Positions 46,501-52,287 of a stretch of 64,000 nucleotides of DNA are shown here, one piece after another (within the stretch, counting starts at the first letter, position 1; each line of letters begins with the position of its first letter). Under the pieces are notes generated by a model. It made no database searches and was not told the origin of the DNA. It was given only the letters and a program-made list of their open reading frames with translations. This stretch comes from Tropicibacter sp. Alg240-R139 (GTDB lineage Bacteria > Pseudomonadota > Alphaproteobacteria > Rhodobacterales > Rhodobacteraceae). The stretch spans positions 1 through 64,000 of the forward strand of contig NZ_UNRA01000002.1 of NCBI RefSeq assembly GCF_900537075.1, given 5' to 3'. The position numbers were made by a program, and so were the translations under genes.

Positions 46501-47046
46501 GGCATGGGAGTGCAGACCGTAACGACGCAACATTCAGACGGCCACGTCGATCATGTGGATACTCCTCTTGTGTCCCACGACGAGCCGACTGACAGTGGTT
46601 TTGATGCGATAACCGTAACAATTCTTTCAGAAGATCCGGACACTCTGCAACTTGACGGATACCAGGGTGAGAATATCGATCCCTCGCACCAGATCGAACA
46701 TCCGGTTGTAGCGGAGGAAAGCGTAGGAGATCGAGAGTTGTCTTATCATGACATAGGGAGTGCTTCAACCAATCCTTACTTCGACGCCGTTGGTATTACT
46801 CATTCATCAGATGGGCAGGCTTCTCAAAATCAGTTAAGTGATAATCCCTATTTGGATGCGGTTGGCGTTGATGACTCTGACTTACCAATTGCAGCAGAAA
46901 ACAGTGTTGATCCTGATGTTTTGGAAGCGTCCAGTGTGAATGACATTGAACAAGATCCAGATGAAGCGAATCTGCCCGATCCGGTTGATGATATTCTCGA
47001 TGTGTCGGAGCCCGTGATCGATACAGACGATCCACAGAATGGATAA
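34504..47046 (+). CDS. giant VCBS/cadherin-like repeat adhesin, 4180 residues
   Basis: A predicted secreted adhesin. Residues 1-275 are non-repetitive. From about 275 to 3780 the protein is built of three module types. A modules are VCBS-like, about 100 residues (VTED...DPD...YGxFxIDxNGxWxY...TVTIxGTND). B modules are BapA-like, about 100 residues (ATASATEDG...FDPTDAAYQHLAAGATQ...VTGTND). C modules are cadherin/tandem-95-like (LPGGTED...FTFTPDxNYNGPV...LAATGD). I count about 16 A, 8 B and 7 C, several in the fixed order A-B-C. A unique segment of about 300 residues (about 2500-2800) interrupts them. The C-terminal 400 residues hold only degenerate RTX-like units (VKGSEHNDRVFIFDD, KIEGKEGRDTLILGS), a repeated NPYxDAVG motif and an acidic tail. 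It is presumably the substrate of the upstream secretion proteins. Confidence 0.92.
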   Translation: MSDSPASGGQNTKKLVSKDELSEEGFGWVITDPFVETQEKSDLLQGGAPDPSEKANVAGARSFVLPLSMIKDLVGADGDTLPSSGVSGGVTLPAPAISLAGLFGNIPGAIHLPDVGGIGGAIQVPLSSLGSSVSWIVPLELSQTPTSGSQQSAVPPVASHLAVAGHPGGPAVAALTSTGFEEHPLSLLVSVTDNHANAGGVMTHFAGLPPGATLSAGHPDSKGGWIVPAGTSLTGLQMMPGPNWSGHGTLSITATQPDGQSTSTRLPFNVVDTPDAALISGQATGTTTEDLTLSAGGQLTVVDPDPGEAAFIVGTQQGTYGRFEIDANGAWRFVLDNGKPDVQALASTDSVSETFQARTLDGSTRPVIITINGRDDGAVIGGTAVGSVTEDRGVAGGDLSVGGSLTIVDPDAGEGAFTPVSGAAGAGQYGSFTLSGDGHWSYTADNGQPLVQGLGAGQSLTDRLQITSVDGTTHDLSVTIQGTNDAPVLSAATASATEDGSAVTGQMTATDVDSGDTLAYALVQAAPAGFALSADGSWTFDPTDAAYQHLAAGATQVVTVPVTVTDGTATDTQNLTITVTGTNDRAVISAPVSLPAGQEDKAVPIVLSQLLSHATDIDTTDSLSVTGLSASHGVISGDAAHGFTFTPDANYNGPVQLAYTVTDGQGGTVGQTASLSLAAVGDPAVITDVTIPSVTEDRGYINTHYELQVYGKLSVTDPDPGEAQFDINYGPQTYRGLGYDTRLGGYVQLQQDGKFIYYIDNRLDAIQHLAAGQTATDTVTVRSVDGTPHQISITIHGTNDAPVLTAATASATEDGSAVSGQMSATDVDTGDTQAYSLGQTAPAGFTLNSDGSWSFDPTDAAYQHLAAGATQQVTIPVTVTDKAGATDTETLVITVTGTDDRTVVTGTHTGSVTEDRSLTTGGKLDITDPDTGVAPHFTPGTQTGSFGALTIDANGTWSYALDNTRPDVQAMGQGETRIEQFTVESVDSSGKPGVRQDITVTITGTDDRAVVTGAHTGSVTEDTSPTTGGKLDITDIDSGQPVFTAETQTGSYGALTIGADGTWSYALDNTRPDVQAMTTGDTHTEQFFATATDPSGGTTRQAITVTINGTDDRAVIAGTSTGMVTEDSHVSSSGMLTTGGQLTISDPDLAGFQEAFQSQSGATGNYGSFTIAPDGTWSYVADNSQGAVQALGPGQTLTDTFQVSSVDGTTHAVTVTLNGTNDVPVLSAATASATEDGSAVSGQMSATDVDTGDSQAFSLGSAAPAGFALNTDGSWTFDPTNAAYQSLAAGATQQVTVPVTVADSAGATDTQNLVITVTGTNDGPTVSGPVTLPGGTEDKAVQITAAQLLEHATDVDTGDQLSVTGLTASHGTITGDAAHGFTFTPDANYNGPVALNYTITDGHGGAVAQVASLTLAATGDAAVIGGVDTGDVTEDVNVMGMQWLQTRGQLTIADPDTGEARFVMFPMRGSYPTSLGGSASLVIGPKGGWIYDGDNDDPRVQALGAGQTLVDTVTVRSADGTTHQIQITIHGTNDAPVLSAATASATEDGSSVTGQMSATDVDTGDTLRFGLPQAAPAGFSLSADGSWSFDPTDAAYQHLAEGQTQRVTIPVMVSDGHGSDARNLVITVTGTNDGPTVSGPVTLPGGTEDTAVQITATQLLEHATDIDTGDQLSVTGLSASHGTISGDAATGFTFTPDPNYNGPVSLSYTVTDNHGGTVSQTAALTLAATGDAAVITGVGASLKEDVGVGTGVGDHGLLSAYGQFHVTDPDGASESQFPNMGFQTYTGSLGGSLQVNPDGQYIYHLANTIVDHLKTGEEAKDSFVIHSVDGTTHPVDFTIAGTNDAPVVYRNLVTKFEGENVFNGHIAAGDLDHDDSASLTFTSNAPVAGFHLNNDGSYSFDPSNAAYSHLNNGDHTIISIPITVTDSDGLNSTGSLRVQLLGRNDAPVLSSATASATEDGNSVTGQLSATDVDDSSFTLQYSLGQTAPAGFALNVNGSWSFDPTDAAYQHLAAGATQQVTIPVTVTDKAGATDTENLVITVTGTNDGPTVSGPVTLPGGTEDTAVQITAAQLLEHATDIDTGDQLSVTGLSASNGTIGGDAVHGFTFTPDPNYNGPVSLSYTVTDGHGGTVAQTASLTLAAVGDAAVIGGVDTGSVTEGTAGQDMSPDYAQPGMAHLRMATLKVDGQLTIIDPDVGEAEFDGKGIGFNYQGQFGDLLLNPDGSWHYNADAGGLRFVGGRPTTRGTAIDQLGDGETLTDTITVHSKDGTPHDIVITIHGSNDRPYCSSEVVLRPGAEDTRQTLTSVQLLGNTVDVDANDVGKLAIANLHPDHGSILDNKDGTYTFTPEKDYNGTVHFTYDVKDAHGGVTHTGATTTLSATGDAAVIGGVSTGDVTEDVAPGHHTTFGTIQTGGDLTIADPDAGEAVFNPQSSIAGSNGYGQFSVDANGHWTYVANNQQAAIQNLGPGQTLTDTFTVSSADGTTHDISVAIHGAIDDPTVGASVGTTQAVPTHASTTIAGYAASAATTSGLIFHAFAAGQEYETPNGHLVDPATATAQIGVNWGTVGVDGPVPAGAAGISQSLGDKGHIDSVMVDPADKAVQQGETLVIELHGTTTSAFLQLNGLGGQGDKLRWVAYGSDGAPVAQGVLAEDSTSNPTGLKDLSIQSSQPFAFVALHAEAPDPIPGSHHSQVQFNTNVGLSMFQAELRRFETALDLTGTTTDSSDTDQSISWRIDGLNQAQLSAGTHNPDGSWTVTQAEARGLTVLYAETQHLSVTAISTDAGTGDTAQSSPVPVTVDSTGALYSVITGSPIAHTDEDRVVPITGDLGIDTNKPVAPDFVAGNTDTPYGHFHIDTNGHWSFTVDTTKAQVLIGAGVNENVTVTTTDGATMQVQIQIAGQNDPGVMTDAAGSGVRGPAAVVGGQLQVTDIDSPPRYLFMLSGAARPSSSIQGQYGTLQVDQSTGAWTYSVDPTLAASLPAGATVEESFVAQSINLGDHSQLSLTLRVAVDSTGSANVLQAVAATDSGDVTEDQTATGTQDLVASGVLGSVVSNDPLPTAPVAGSHGTFAMTADGHWTYTADNTDATIQGLKTGDTLTDTATVTTTGGRSYGVTITIHGTDDAAVIGGVSTGTVTEDVGPGHHTTLGTISTSGDLTISDPDHGDAAFVAQSGVAGSNGYGTFNIDANGHWTYSANNQQAAIQSLNNYDQLTDTLTVTTVDGTPKTVSVTIQGTNDLPVISVASGDSDTGSVTEDAATTTTVGTLTATDIDQGDVQTWSVVGNGAGTYGSLSVDQNGQWTYTLDNSRPATDALATSQTVRDGFLVQVTDRAGETETHRVVIDVAGADDGSVITGADDRTTDEDTSIRGKLDVQAPDPSLASFVGGVQPGSYGTLLITGSGDWQYIPGSNAQSLNVGDTQDDLFRVHSADGTEHTIAIHVTGANDAPVAVAQTASVAEGSATTGHLTVSDPDVGDTHIFTASPGTTLPPGFTLHGDGSYSFDAGVAAYNGMKEGDTKDVLIHLVATDSENAATSFDLTVQVTGTNDAPRLTVAVPRLSTPEDTPLTIRLADLGYTDPDGDPLDHVTILDVPYANSQGNLYLNGVKVASNDQISAADISAGHLLFQPAPNVHRSDTYFRFTTNDGHVDSNPARANVNITSVNDAPTVSAGDLGQTDAGQPKTFDASQLLSLVHAQDIDHDTLSVASVQVDRQFGTVTHNQAGGTWTFHPAAGVHRDDIPIHIGVSDGTTTTQARASIDVIQTYVPPDVAVSVDISHGQTVSGSSSGGHSAGGYNNYLDQMMHQLQQDHGGRTVTRVHDEVKGSEHNDRVFIFDDMGHEEVNMEKGSDLFYLRGTTHEKIEGKEGRDTLILGSYDSTRHGPHSWRNIPEIKDVENIMTNDGVWVRGGPPHGLAASYFQASPPPHYEYDIDIKVSNHAAGSQISAISISHLPAGLRLLSEQGQEITANPRDGSYTIDPAHSNVTLVSDHQLDPRHPPGFETVVTSHNSGMGVQTVTTQHSDGHVDHVDTPLVSHDEPTDSGFDAITVTILSEDPDTLQLDGYQGENIDPSHQIEHPVVAEESVGDRELSYHDIGSASTNPYFDAVGITHSSDGQASQNQLSDNPYLDAVGVDDSDLPIAAENSVDPDVLEASSVNDIEQDPDEANLPDPVDDILDVSEPVIDTDDPQNG
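35630..41650 (+). repeat. A-B-C super-repeat region of the adhesin gene with near-identical DNA
   Basis: Module-length units repeat with high DNA identity. For example, 36931-36996 and 38197-38262 are identical over 66 bases, and the C modules near 38470-38760, 39406-39700 and 40645-40940 differ only at scattered sites. Such tracts favour recombination that changes module number and make short-read assembly unreliable here. Confidence 0.85.
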
Positions 47047-47103
47047 ACAACGTCTTGAATAGTGCCCGTCGAGTGGTCCCAATCGAAATACTGCTCACTG
47101 TTC

Positions 47104-47157
47104 TTAGGTGATTGATCTGGCAAACCATTCGACTTCTCGTTCCGTGATCTCAGCCAT
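47104..47157 (-). pseudogene. 5' remnant of hsdR-like gene
   Basis: An 18-codon frame starting at an ATG that overlaps the stop of the hsdS remnant and reading MAEITEREVEWFARSIT. The first eight residues match the usual start of type I restriction HsdR subunits (ITERxFE); after that the reading diverges and stops. It marks the break point of the lost restriction operon. The short length makes the call tentative. Confidence 0.35.
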
Positions 47158-47383
47158 TTCCCATCTCCTCCTCGATCCGGTCGAGGGTGCGATCGGTTGC
47201 ACCCTGGTTGCCGTTGGTGGACTCGTCGATCTGGCCTGCGACGGCTGCGGTGATCAGGGCGGCGCGGTATTCGCGGAGGTGGTCGATGCTCGTCTTAGTC
47301 TTGTCCGAAACGGACATGAAGACGCTCTCTTTTCGCTGCAAGTATTCTGCGATGTTCTGCTGTTCTTCGAGAGGCCGTCGCGA
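47150..47383 (-). pseudogene. C-terminal remnant of type I restriction specificity subunit HsdS
   Basis: The frame reads RPLEEQQNIAEYLQRKE, then TKTSIDHLREYRAALITAAV and AGQIDESTNGNQG, ending EEEMGNG. The EQQxIAxYL start of the distal coiled coil and the REYRAALITAAVAGQID end are characteristic of HsdS. The upstream three-quarters are missing; an in-frame stop precedes RPLEEQQ. It lies about 100 bases after the adhesin gene on the opposite strand. Confidence 0.8.
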
Positions 47384-47699
47384 TCAGCGCATGGTGGACG
47401 GACTACAGGCGCAGGCGAAAGTCGCGGAAATCGGATCGGATGAATGGGCTTCGCTTCGGGACTGGGCACGCAGTTCCGGCATGAGGCTGCTCAGAGGGCG
47501 AGACGAAACGTATTCTAAAGCTATCGTTCTGTGCCGCACCTAGCGACTACCTTTCGTGACTTGAGGAGTCTTTCTGCGGTTTGACTGACTGAAATCAAAG
47601 GCGTGGGCGTGTTTGGTTTGCGTCCAGTTCAACCCGCCACCCCAATTGCAAACTAGCTCAGTTGTGTGGCACGGTTGCGATATTGGCGAGGTGATAGTT
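47384..47699. other. gap without recognisable gene
   Basis: About 315 bases between the hsdS remnant and the protease gene. It holds the protease promoter region and a reading continuous with the protease frame from 47613, which lacks a ribosome site and would precede the signal peptide. Nothing else is visible. Confidence 0.5.
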
Positions 47700-49139
47700 A
47701 TGCGATTGATTTTCTCTGTGTGGCTACTGGTGGCGTTGTCATCATTCTCCCCAGCCATAGCGCAGACACAGAGCTACCAGCACCTTATTCAAAGCTTCAG
47801 TGCCGTTGATTTAACGCGGGCTGATAAGCGGTTTCTACAAGCAGCGCTAGCTTTCGAAGGGCACTACTATGGGTTGCTGGACGGTGATTGGGGGCGTTTG
47901 AGTCGGGAAGCCATGACGCGTTATTCGCGCCAAGAGTTTGGCAGAGCCTCTGAAGAGTGGCATATGGCGGCGCTCGCCTTTGGTTTTTTCGACCGTTTTG
48001 AGCGCGATGGTTGGGACATGCAGTACTATCCCAGCTTGGGTTTGTCCGTATTGTTGCCAATGAAATCGACTATCAATGACCCTCCCACAGAGAACTTCGT
48101 GAACATGCGCCACGCTGGAAGTAGCCTGTCGATTTCACTGGGCATACATGGACAAACCTTCGTGGAAAGAATTCATAAGTTCACGGTTAAGTCGGATGGT
48201 CATGCAACACAGCCCTATATTGTTCGCAAAAAGAACTTTGCAGTTTCTTCTGTAACAAAGGCAGACGGTTCGCTGCTTTACACAAGGTCGAATTTCATCA
48301 ACGGCTCATGGTCTACAGTTATGCTGTCGGCTCAGAAACGTGACGCCTCCTTGCTCAGTGCCGTTTCCTCTAGCTTGACAATCGGTAGGGCCGCTCAACT
48401 TGGCATAACCCCAAATGGTCGCTTAGAGACGGCAATCAACGATACTTTGAGCGTCATAGAAGAAGAGAAACGTAAAGAGCGGAACGCTGAGTCACCACAG
48501 CCAAACGCAGTAGCGCGAAAGCCAAAAGTGAGCGGCGGCTCAGGCTCAGGTTTTTTCGTTTCCGACAGGGGCCACGTTTTAACGAATGCTCATGTGGTCG
48601 ATGGTTGCGGTAAAGTCTTGGTAGATGGGGTCAACGCCTCTCTGATTGATACTTCTCAAGACTTTGACCTCGCTCTACTTCAAGCTAACAAGCCGGAAGA
48701 AAAGGAAGTGGCAATTTTTTCTACTGCACCTGCCAAGCTGAATTCTGACGTAACTGCAGTTGGCTTTCCTTATGCCGGAATGCTCGGCGGCCTCAACGTC
48801 ACTCGGGGTGCTGTCTCCTCATTGAAAGGTGTGGGCGGAAACGCGACAACTATGCAAGTAACTGCGCCGGTTCAAAGTGGTAACTCAGGTGGGCCGTTAC
48901 TTGGGCCAAGTGGAAATGTAGTGGGTGTGGTTGTTTCGAAGCTGGACGCATTCAAAGTCGCAGGGGCACTAGGGGATGTGCCCCAGAATGTGAATTTTGC
49001 TGTTCGAGGTGAGATTGCGAAGCTGTTCTTGGCGCAAAATGGCATTGACCCGAAATTGAGTGTTTCAAGTACCAAAGTCGAACCAGTTACAATCGCGGAG
49101 CGGGCAAAAAGGTTCACAACATTCATTGAGTGTCGATAA
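47700..49139 (+). CDS. secreted trypsin-like serine protease
   Basis: A 479-residue exported protease. A signal peptide (1-22, ending PAIAQ) is followed by an alpha-helical region that resembles a peptidoglycan-binding-like repeat (LTRADKRFLQAALAFEGHYY), a central domain of unknown type, and a C-terminal chymotrypsin-fold domain with H298 (LTNAHVVDGCG), D323 (DFDLALL) and S396 (QSGNSGGPLLG). The triad is complete. There is no PDZ domain, so it is not a standard DegP. The start at 47700 is chosen because the signal peptide begins there with gaggtg just before it. A role in surface-protein processing beside the adhesin is possible but unproven. Confidence 0.85.
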   Translation: MRLIFSVWLLVALSSFSPAIAQTQSYQHLIQSFSAVDLTRADKRFLQAALAFEGHYYGLLDGDWGRLSREAMTRYSRQEFGRASEEWHMAALAFGFFDRFERDGWDMQYYPSLGLSVLLPMKSTINDPPTENFVNMRHAGSSLSISLGIHGQTFVERIHKFTVKSDGHATQPYIVRKKNFAVSSVTKADGSLLYTRSNFINGSWSTVMLSAQKRDASLLSAVSSSLTIGRAAQLGITPNGRLETAINDTLSVIEEEKRKERNAESPQPNAVARKPKVSGGSGSGFFVSDRGHVLTNAHVVDGCGKVLVDGVNASLIDTSQDFDLALLQANKPEEKEVAIFSTAPAKLNSDVTAVGFPYAGMLGGLNVTRGAVSSLKGVGGNATTMQVTAPVQSGNSGGPLLGPSGNVVGVVVSKLDAFKVAGALGDVPQNVNFAVRGEIAKLFLAQNGIDPKLSVSSTKVEPVTIAERAKRFTTFIECR

Positions 49140-49185
49140 GATAAACTTGCTTATTGATTTCGGAAAAAAATCGGGAATGCCTTAA

Positions 49186-49833
49186 ATGGGTGGATATGGA
49201 TTAGGCCGACCATCTTACAAACTAAAGGCTGAAGACTGTCGCTCGTTAGAGGTGTCACGCTTGCATCGCGAGGGGTGTTTGCGGGCGGGACAGCGTGGCA
49301 GCTGGGTTTGGTCTCGTGAAGGAAAAGAGGTAGCGAGGATTGGCTACACCTCAACGGCTTCAAGTCTGATTTTGGATTATCGCGCCAGGCAAAATGGGGA
49401 TGAATGGGAGCCGATAACTCAAACCGTTCCATTTACTTATGTTCAGTGCCACTACGGCGGTCAGCGGCCCTACTTTCTATGCCCCGGGGTTGTTAGCAGT
49501 CAACACTGTAGGCAGCGTGTCGGCAAGCTGTTCGCGGGAGGCAAATATTTCCTGTGCCGTCATTGCTATAATGTTTCATATTCCAGTCAATCTGAAGCTC
49601 AGCATGACCGGTTGCTACGCCGGGCCAACAAGTTGCGTAGGGCGCTGGGCGGCGAACCAGGAAGCGCAAGCTGGGTCGCCGAAAGGCCAAAGGGCATGTG
49701 GCATAAGACGTACCAGCGCAAGCGACTTGAGATTGATTGGTGTGAGCAAAAGGCGAACCATCTCTTTATCGAAAGATTCGCTCACGTTCTTAGCCCAGAG
49801 GAACGCCGGAAGTATTTTGACGAGTTAGGATAA
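49186..49833 (+). CDS. conserved zinc-ribbon protein of unknown function
   Basis: A 215-residue protein that belongs to a widespread, uncharacterised family found in accessory regions of many proteobacteria. Typical blocks are the N-terminal GGYGLGRPSYK, the motif SRLHREGCLRAGQRGSWVWS, RPYFLCPG, a C-terminal zinc-ribbon half YFLCRHCYNVSYSSQSEAQHD (read as two parts), and RRANKLRRALGG. Two CxxC-like elements (with C-G-x-R between) could bind one zinc. It may bind nucleic acid. It starts 46 bases after the protease stop. Confidence 0.75.
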   Translation: MGGYGLGRPSYKLKAEDCRSLEVSRLHREGCLRAGQRGSWVWSREGKEVARIGYTSTASSLILDYRARQNGDEWEPITQTVPFTYVQCHYGGQRPYFLCPGVVSSQHCRQRVGKLFAGGKYFLCRHCYNVSYSSQSEAQHDRLLRRANKLRRALGGEPGSASWVAERPKGMWHKTYQRKRLEIDWCEQKANHLFIERFAHVLSPEERRKYFDELG

Positions 49834-49962
49834 ACGCAGTTTGAACAGCTTTCGAGTGAACAAACAGCAAAGCCGACTCATCAAGAATGGTGGGTGAATT
49901 GGGGGGCGGAAAACGTCAAGCTCCCCCAAGTATCTGATATTGCGCAGGAAATTTTGGGTGTC

Positions 49963-50052
49963 TGGCGGAGACGAAGGGATTCGAACCCTCGAGACCCTTC
50001 CGGGCCTACTCCCTTAGCAGGGGAGCGCCTTCGACCACTCGGCCACGTCTCC
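49963..50052 (-). tRNA. tRNA-Ser (GCT)
   Basis: A 90-nt type II tRNA with encoded CCA. It begins GGAGACGTGGCCGAGTGG, has the anticodon GCT within cccctgctaaggg, a long variable arm and the T-loop ggttcgaatcc. Its 3' end faces the adhesin region, a common integration orientation, but no repeat of its 3' end was found to the left. Confidence 0.96.
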
Positions 50053-50134
50053 GCTGACCCGTTTATGGTTTTCCGAAACGAAGGACAAGGGCGAATTTTC
50101 AAGTTATGCGAACTCGTGGTCAATCCTCTTTTGT

Positions 50135-51043
50135 TTAGCTGCCATCGGCGCGCACGGCCATCTGCTTCATTTCTTCTGACACCTGCTCAATGAACTGTCG
50201 TCCGATGGCTGAAATCGGACGGTCTCGGGCCGTTACGATGACGATGTCGAGCAGAATGCGCGGCTCGAACCGGCGCAGGACATAGCCCTGACCATCGTCG
50301 CTGGAGAGAATAAAGGGATCAATAAGGGTCGCGCCAAACCCGTGTTTCACCAGATTCAGGGCGTTGCGAAACAGGTCTGTGTGGCAGGTAATACGCCATC
50401 TCGCATTGTGGGTTTGAAACGCCTCTCGCACGCGGCGATTCACCATATGCTCAGACCCGATTACGATGAATGGGTAATTGTCCAAAGTCTTGGGTGTGAG
50501 CACCTCATGTTCTGCCAGCGGGCTGTCCTCGGGCACGGCGCATAGCGTTTCAAAGTGATAAGTGCGGGCTTCAAGCCCATCGTGACGCAGGGGCAGTTCG
50601 CAAATCCCGATCTCGAAAAGTCCAGCCATGACCCATTCCTGCACGCGGGTCGAAAACTGCGACTGGAACGAGATTGTCAGTTTGGGGTGGGTTTGTGCAA
50701 ACTTTCGGAACTGCGACGGCATGAATCCAAACGCCAACGAATGATTGGTGGCGATCTGCAATTGTCCTGCCTGCTGGTTCTGCAGATCGATCACTGCTTG
50801 GTTCACGTGATCAAGGCCACGCACGACTGTGTCAATCTCGTCGAACAGCAAAGCGGCCTCGGGCGTAGGCACCAGGCGACCCCGGTTGCGTTCGAACAGC
50901 TTGAGGCGCGTGGCGCGTTCGAGCTGGTTCAACAGGTTCGAAATGCCGGGTTGCGAGATGCCCAATTGAGCTGCGGCCGCGGTGACAGTTCCGGTCTCGA
51001 TGACAGCGTGAAAAGCCTGATACTGGCGGAAAGAAGCGTTCAT
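50135..51043 (-). CDS. LysR-family transcriptional regulator
   Basis: A 302-residue LysR-type regulator. The N-terminal winged HTH (about 1-60) reads VTAAAAQLGISQPGISNLLN, and a substrate-binding domain follows (about 90-290; LQIATNHSLAFGFMPSQFRK). It is divergent from the enolase-superfamily gene with a 105-base gap, the usual arrangement for a local activator responding to the pathway substrate. A 9-bp inverted repeat in that gap is a candidate binding region. Confidence 0.93.
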   Translation of the reverse strand: MNASFRQYQAFHAVIETGTVTAAAAQLGISQPGISNLLNQLERATRLKLFERNRGRLVPTPEAALLFDEIDTVVRGLDHVNQAVIDLQNQQAGQLQIATNHSLAFGFMPSQFRKFAQTHPKLTISFQSQFSTRVQEWVMAGLFEIGICELPLRHDGLEARTYHFETLCAVPEDSPLAEHEVLTPKTLDNYPFIVIGSEHMVNRRVREAFQTHNARWRITCHTDLFRNALNLVKHGFGATLIDPFILSSDDGQGYVLRRFEPRILLDIVIVTARDRPISAIGRQFIEQVSEEMKQMAVRADGS

Positions 51044-51054
51044 GCGTGCACTAT

Positions 51055-51100
51055 ATCATTTCATCTTATGGGTTGGGTAGAAAATAGTATTTGAAATGAT
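51055..51100. promoter_or_regulatory. inverted repeat in LysR-enolase divergent promoter
   Basis: ATCATTTCA at 51055-51063 and its exact complement TGAAATGAT at 51092-51100, with a 28-base spacer, lie between the two divergent genes. Spaced, matched half-sites fit a regulator bound as dimers on two sites. Confidence 0.5.
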
Positions 51101-51148
51101 GTCAATGCTTGCCCAAACTTCACGGGCGCGAAAAAGAATGGGGGCTTT

Positions 51149-52276
51149 ATGTCGGAATTGTCGCAAACCATTACGGGGTTTGATGTTTGGCATTTGGCCG
51201 TACCGGTGGTTTCCGCACGAGATCACGGGATCGGCCGGGTCGAAGGTGCGTGTGAAATCGTTGTTCTGCGCCTAACTGCAGAAGGCGGTGACCAGGGGTA
51301 TGGCGAGGCTTCGCCCTGGTCTGTGTTCACCGGTACACCTGAGGCGACATATGCCGCGTTGGATCGGTATTTACGACCGTTGGTGGTTGGTCAAAAGGTT
51401 GGGGACCGTGCTGCGATTATGGCCAAGGCGCAGCGCGCAGTGGCCCACTGTACAGAGGCGAAAGCAGCGCTGGAATCGGCACTTCTGGATCTGGCGGGGC
51501 ACATTACCGGCCTACCGGTCTGGGCGTTTCTGGGTGGCAAATGCCGCGACACCGTTCCGCTAAGTTGCTCTATTGCGAACCCGGATTTCGACGCCGATAT
51601 CGCTTTGATGGAGGGTTTGCGGGCGGATGGAGTTGGCCTTATTAAGCTTAAGACCGGGTTCAAGGACCACGCATTTGACTTGATGCGCCTGGAAAAGATC
51701 ACACAAGACTTTCCCGAATTCGGGGTGCGCGTGGACTACAATCAGGGGCTCGAGATCGAAGAAGCGATCCCGCGCGTTCTGGACGTCGCGCAGTTTCAAC
51801 CTGATTTCATCGAGCAGCCTGTAAGGTTCCATCACTATGACATGATGGCACAGCTGAGGGGGATGATGGATGTACCCCTGCTGGCGGACGAGAGCGTGTT
51901 CGGCCCCGAGGATATGACACGCGCCGTCCGCGAGGGGATCTGTGATGGGGTGTCGATCAAGATCATGAAGTCTGGCGGGTTGGTCCGAGGTCAGTCAGTT
52001 GCCCGGATCGCAGCAGCCAACGGGTTGATGGCCTATGGCGGGGACATGTTCGAGGCTGGGCTGGCCCATCTGGCGGGAACCCACATGATCGCCGCGACGC
52101 CGGAAATCACGCTGGGGTGCGAATTCTATCAGGCCAGCTACTTCCTGACCGAAGACATTCTGGAAACGCCGTTCCAGGTGAAAAACGGGCAAGTGATTGT
52201 GACCGACACTCCGGGCCTGGGCGCGCGACCTGATCTGGACAAGATGAAACGCTTTGCGGTCAGGGCGTCGTCATGA
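51149..52276 (+). CDS. enolase-superfamily enzyme (MLE/dipeptide epimerase or hydroxyproline dehydratase type)
   Basis: A 375-residue mandelate racemase/muconate lactonising enzyme-type protein. The N-terminal capping domain (about 1-125) is followed by a TIM barrel with the KxK base pair in LIKLKTGF (about 164-168), metal ligands in VRVDYNQ, DFIEQPV and LLADESVF, and the opposite lysine in [10 protein letters not shown]. This KxK/K pattern occurs in epimerases and in cis-3-hydroxy-L-proline dehydratases and hydroxyproline-betaine epimerases known from marine alphaproteobacteria. The substrate is probably an amino acid or imino acid, given the neighbours (DadA-like oxidase, TRAP transporter, 5-oxoprolinase). 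The exact reaction cannot be fixed from sequence. Confidence 0.88.
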   Translation: MSELSQTITGFDVWHLAVPVVSARDHGIGRVEGACEIVVLRLTAEGGDQGYGEASPWSVFTGTPEATYAALDRYLRPLVVGQKVGDRAAIMAKAQRAVAHCTEAKAALESALLDLAGHITGLPVWAFLGGKCRDTVPLSCSIANPDFDADIALMEGLRADGVGLIKLKTGFKDHAFDLMRLEKITQDFPEFGVRVDYNQGLEIEEAIPRVLDVAQFQPDFIEQPVRFHHYDMMAQLRGMMDVPLLADESVFGPEDMTRAVREGICDGVSIKIMKSGGLVRGQSVARIAAANGLMAYGGDMFEAGLAHLAGTHMIAATPEITLGCEFYQASYFLTEDILETPFQVKNGQVIVTDTPGLGARPDLDKMKRFAVRASS

Positions 52277-52287
52277 CCGGCAGAGCA

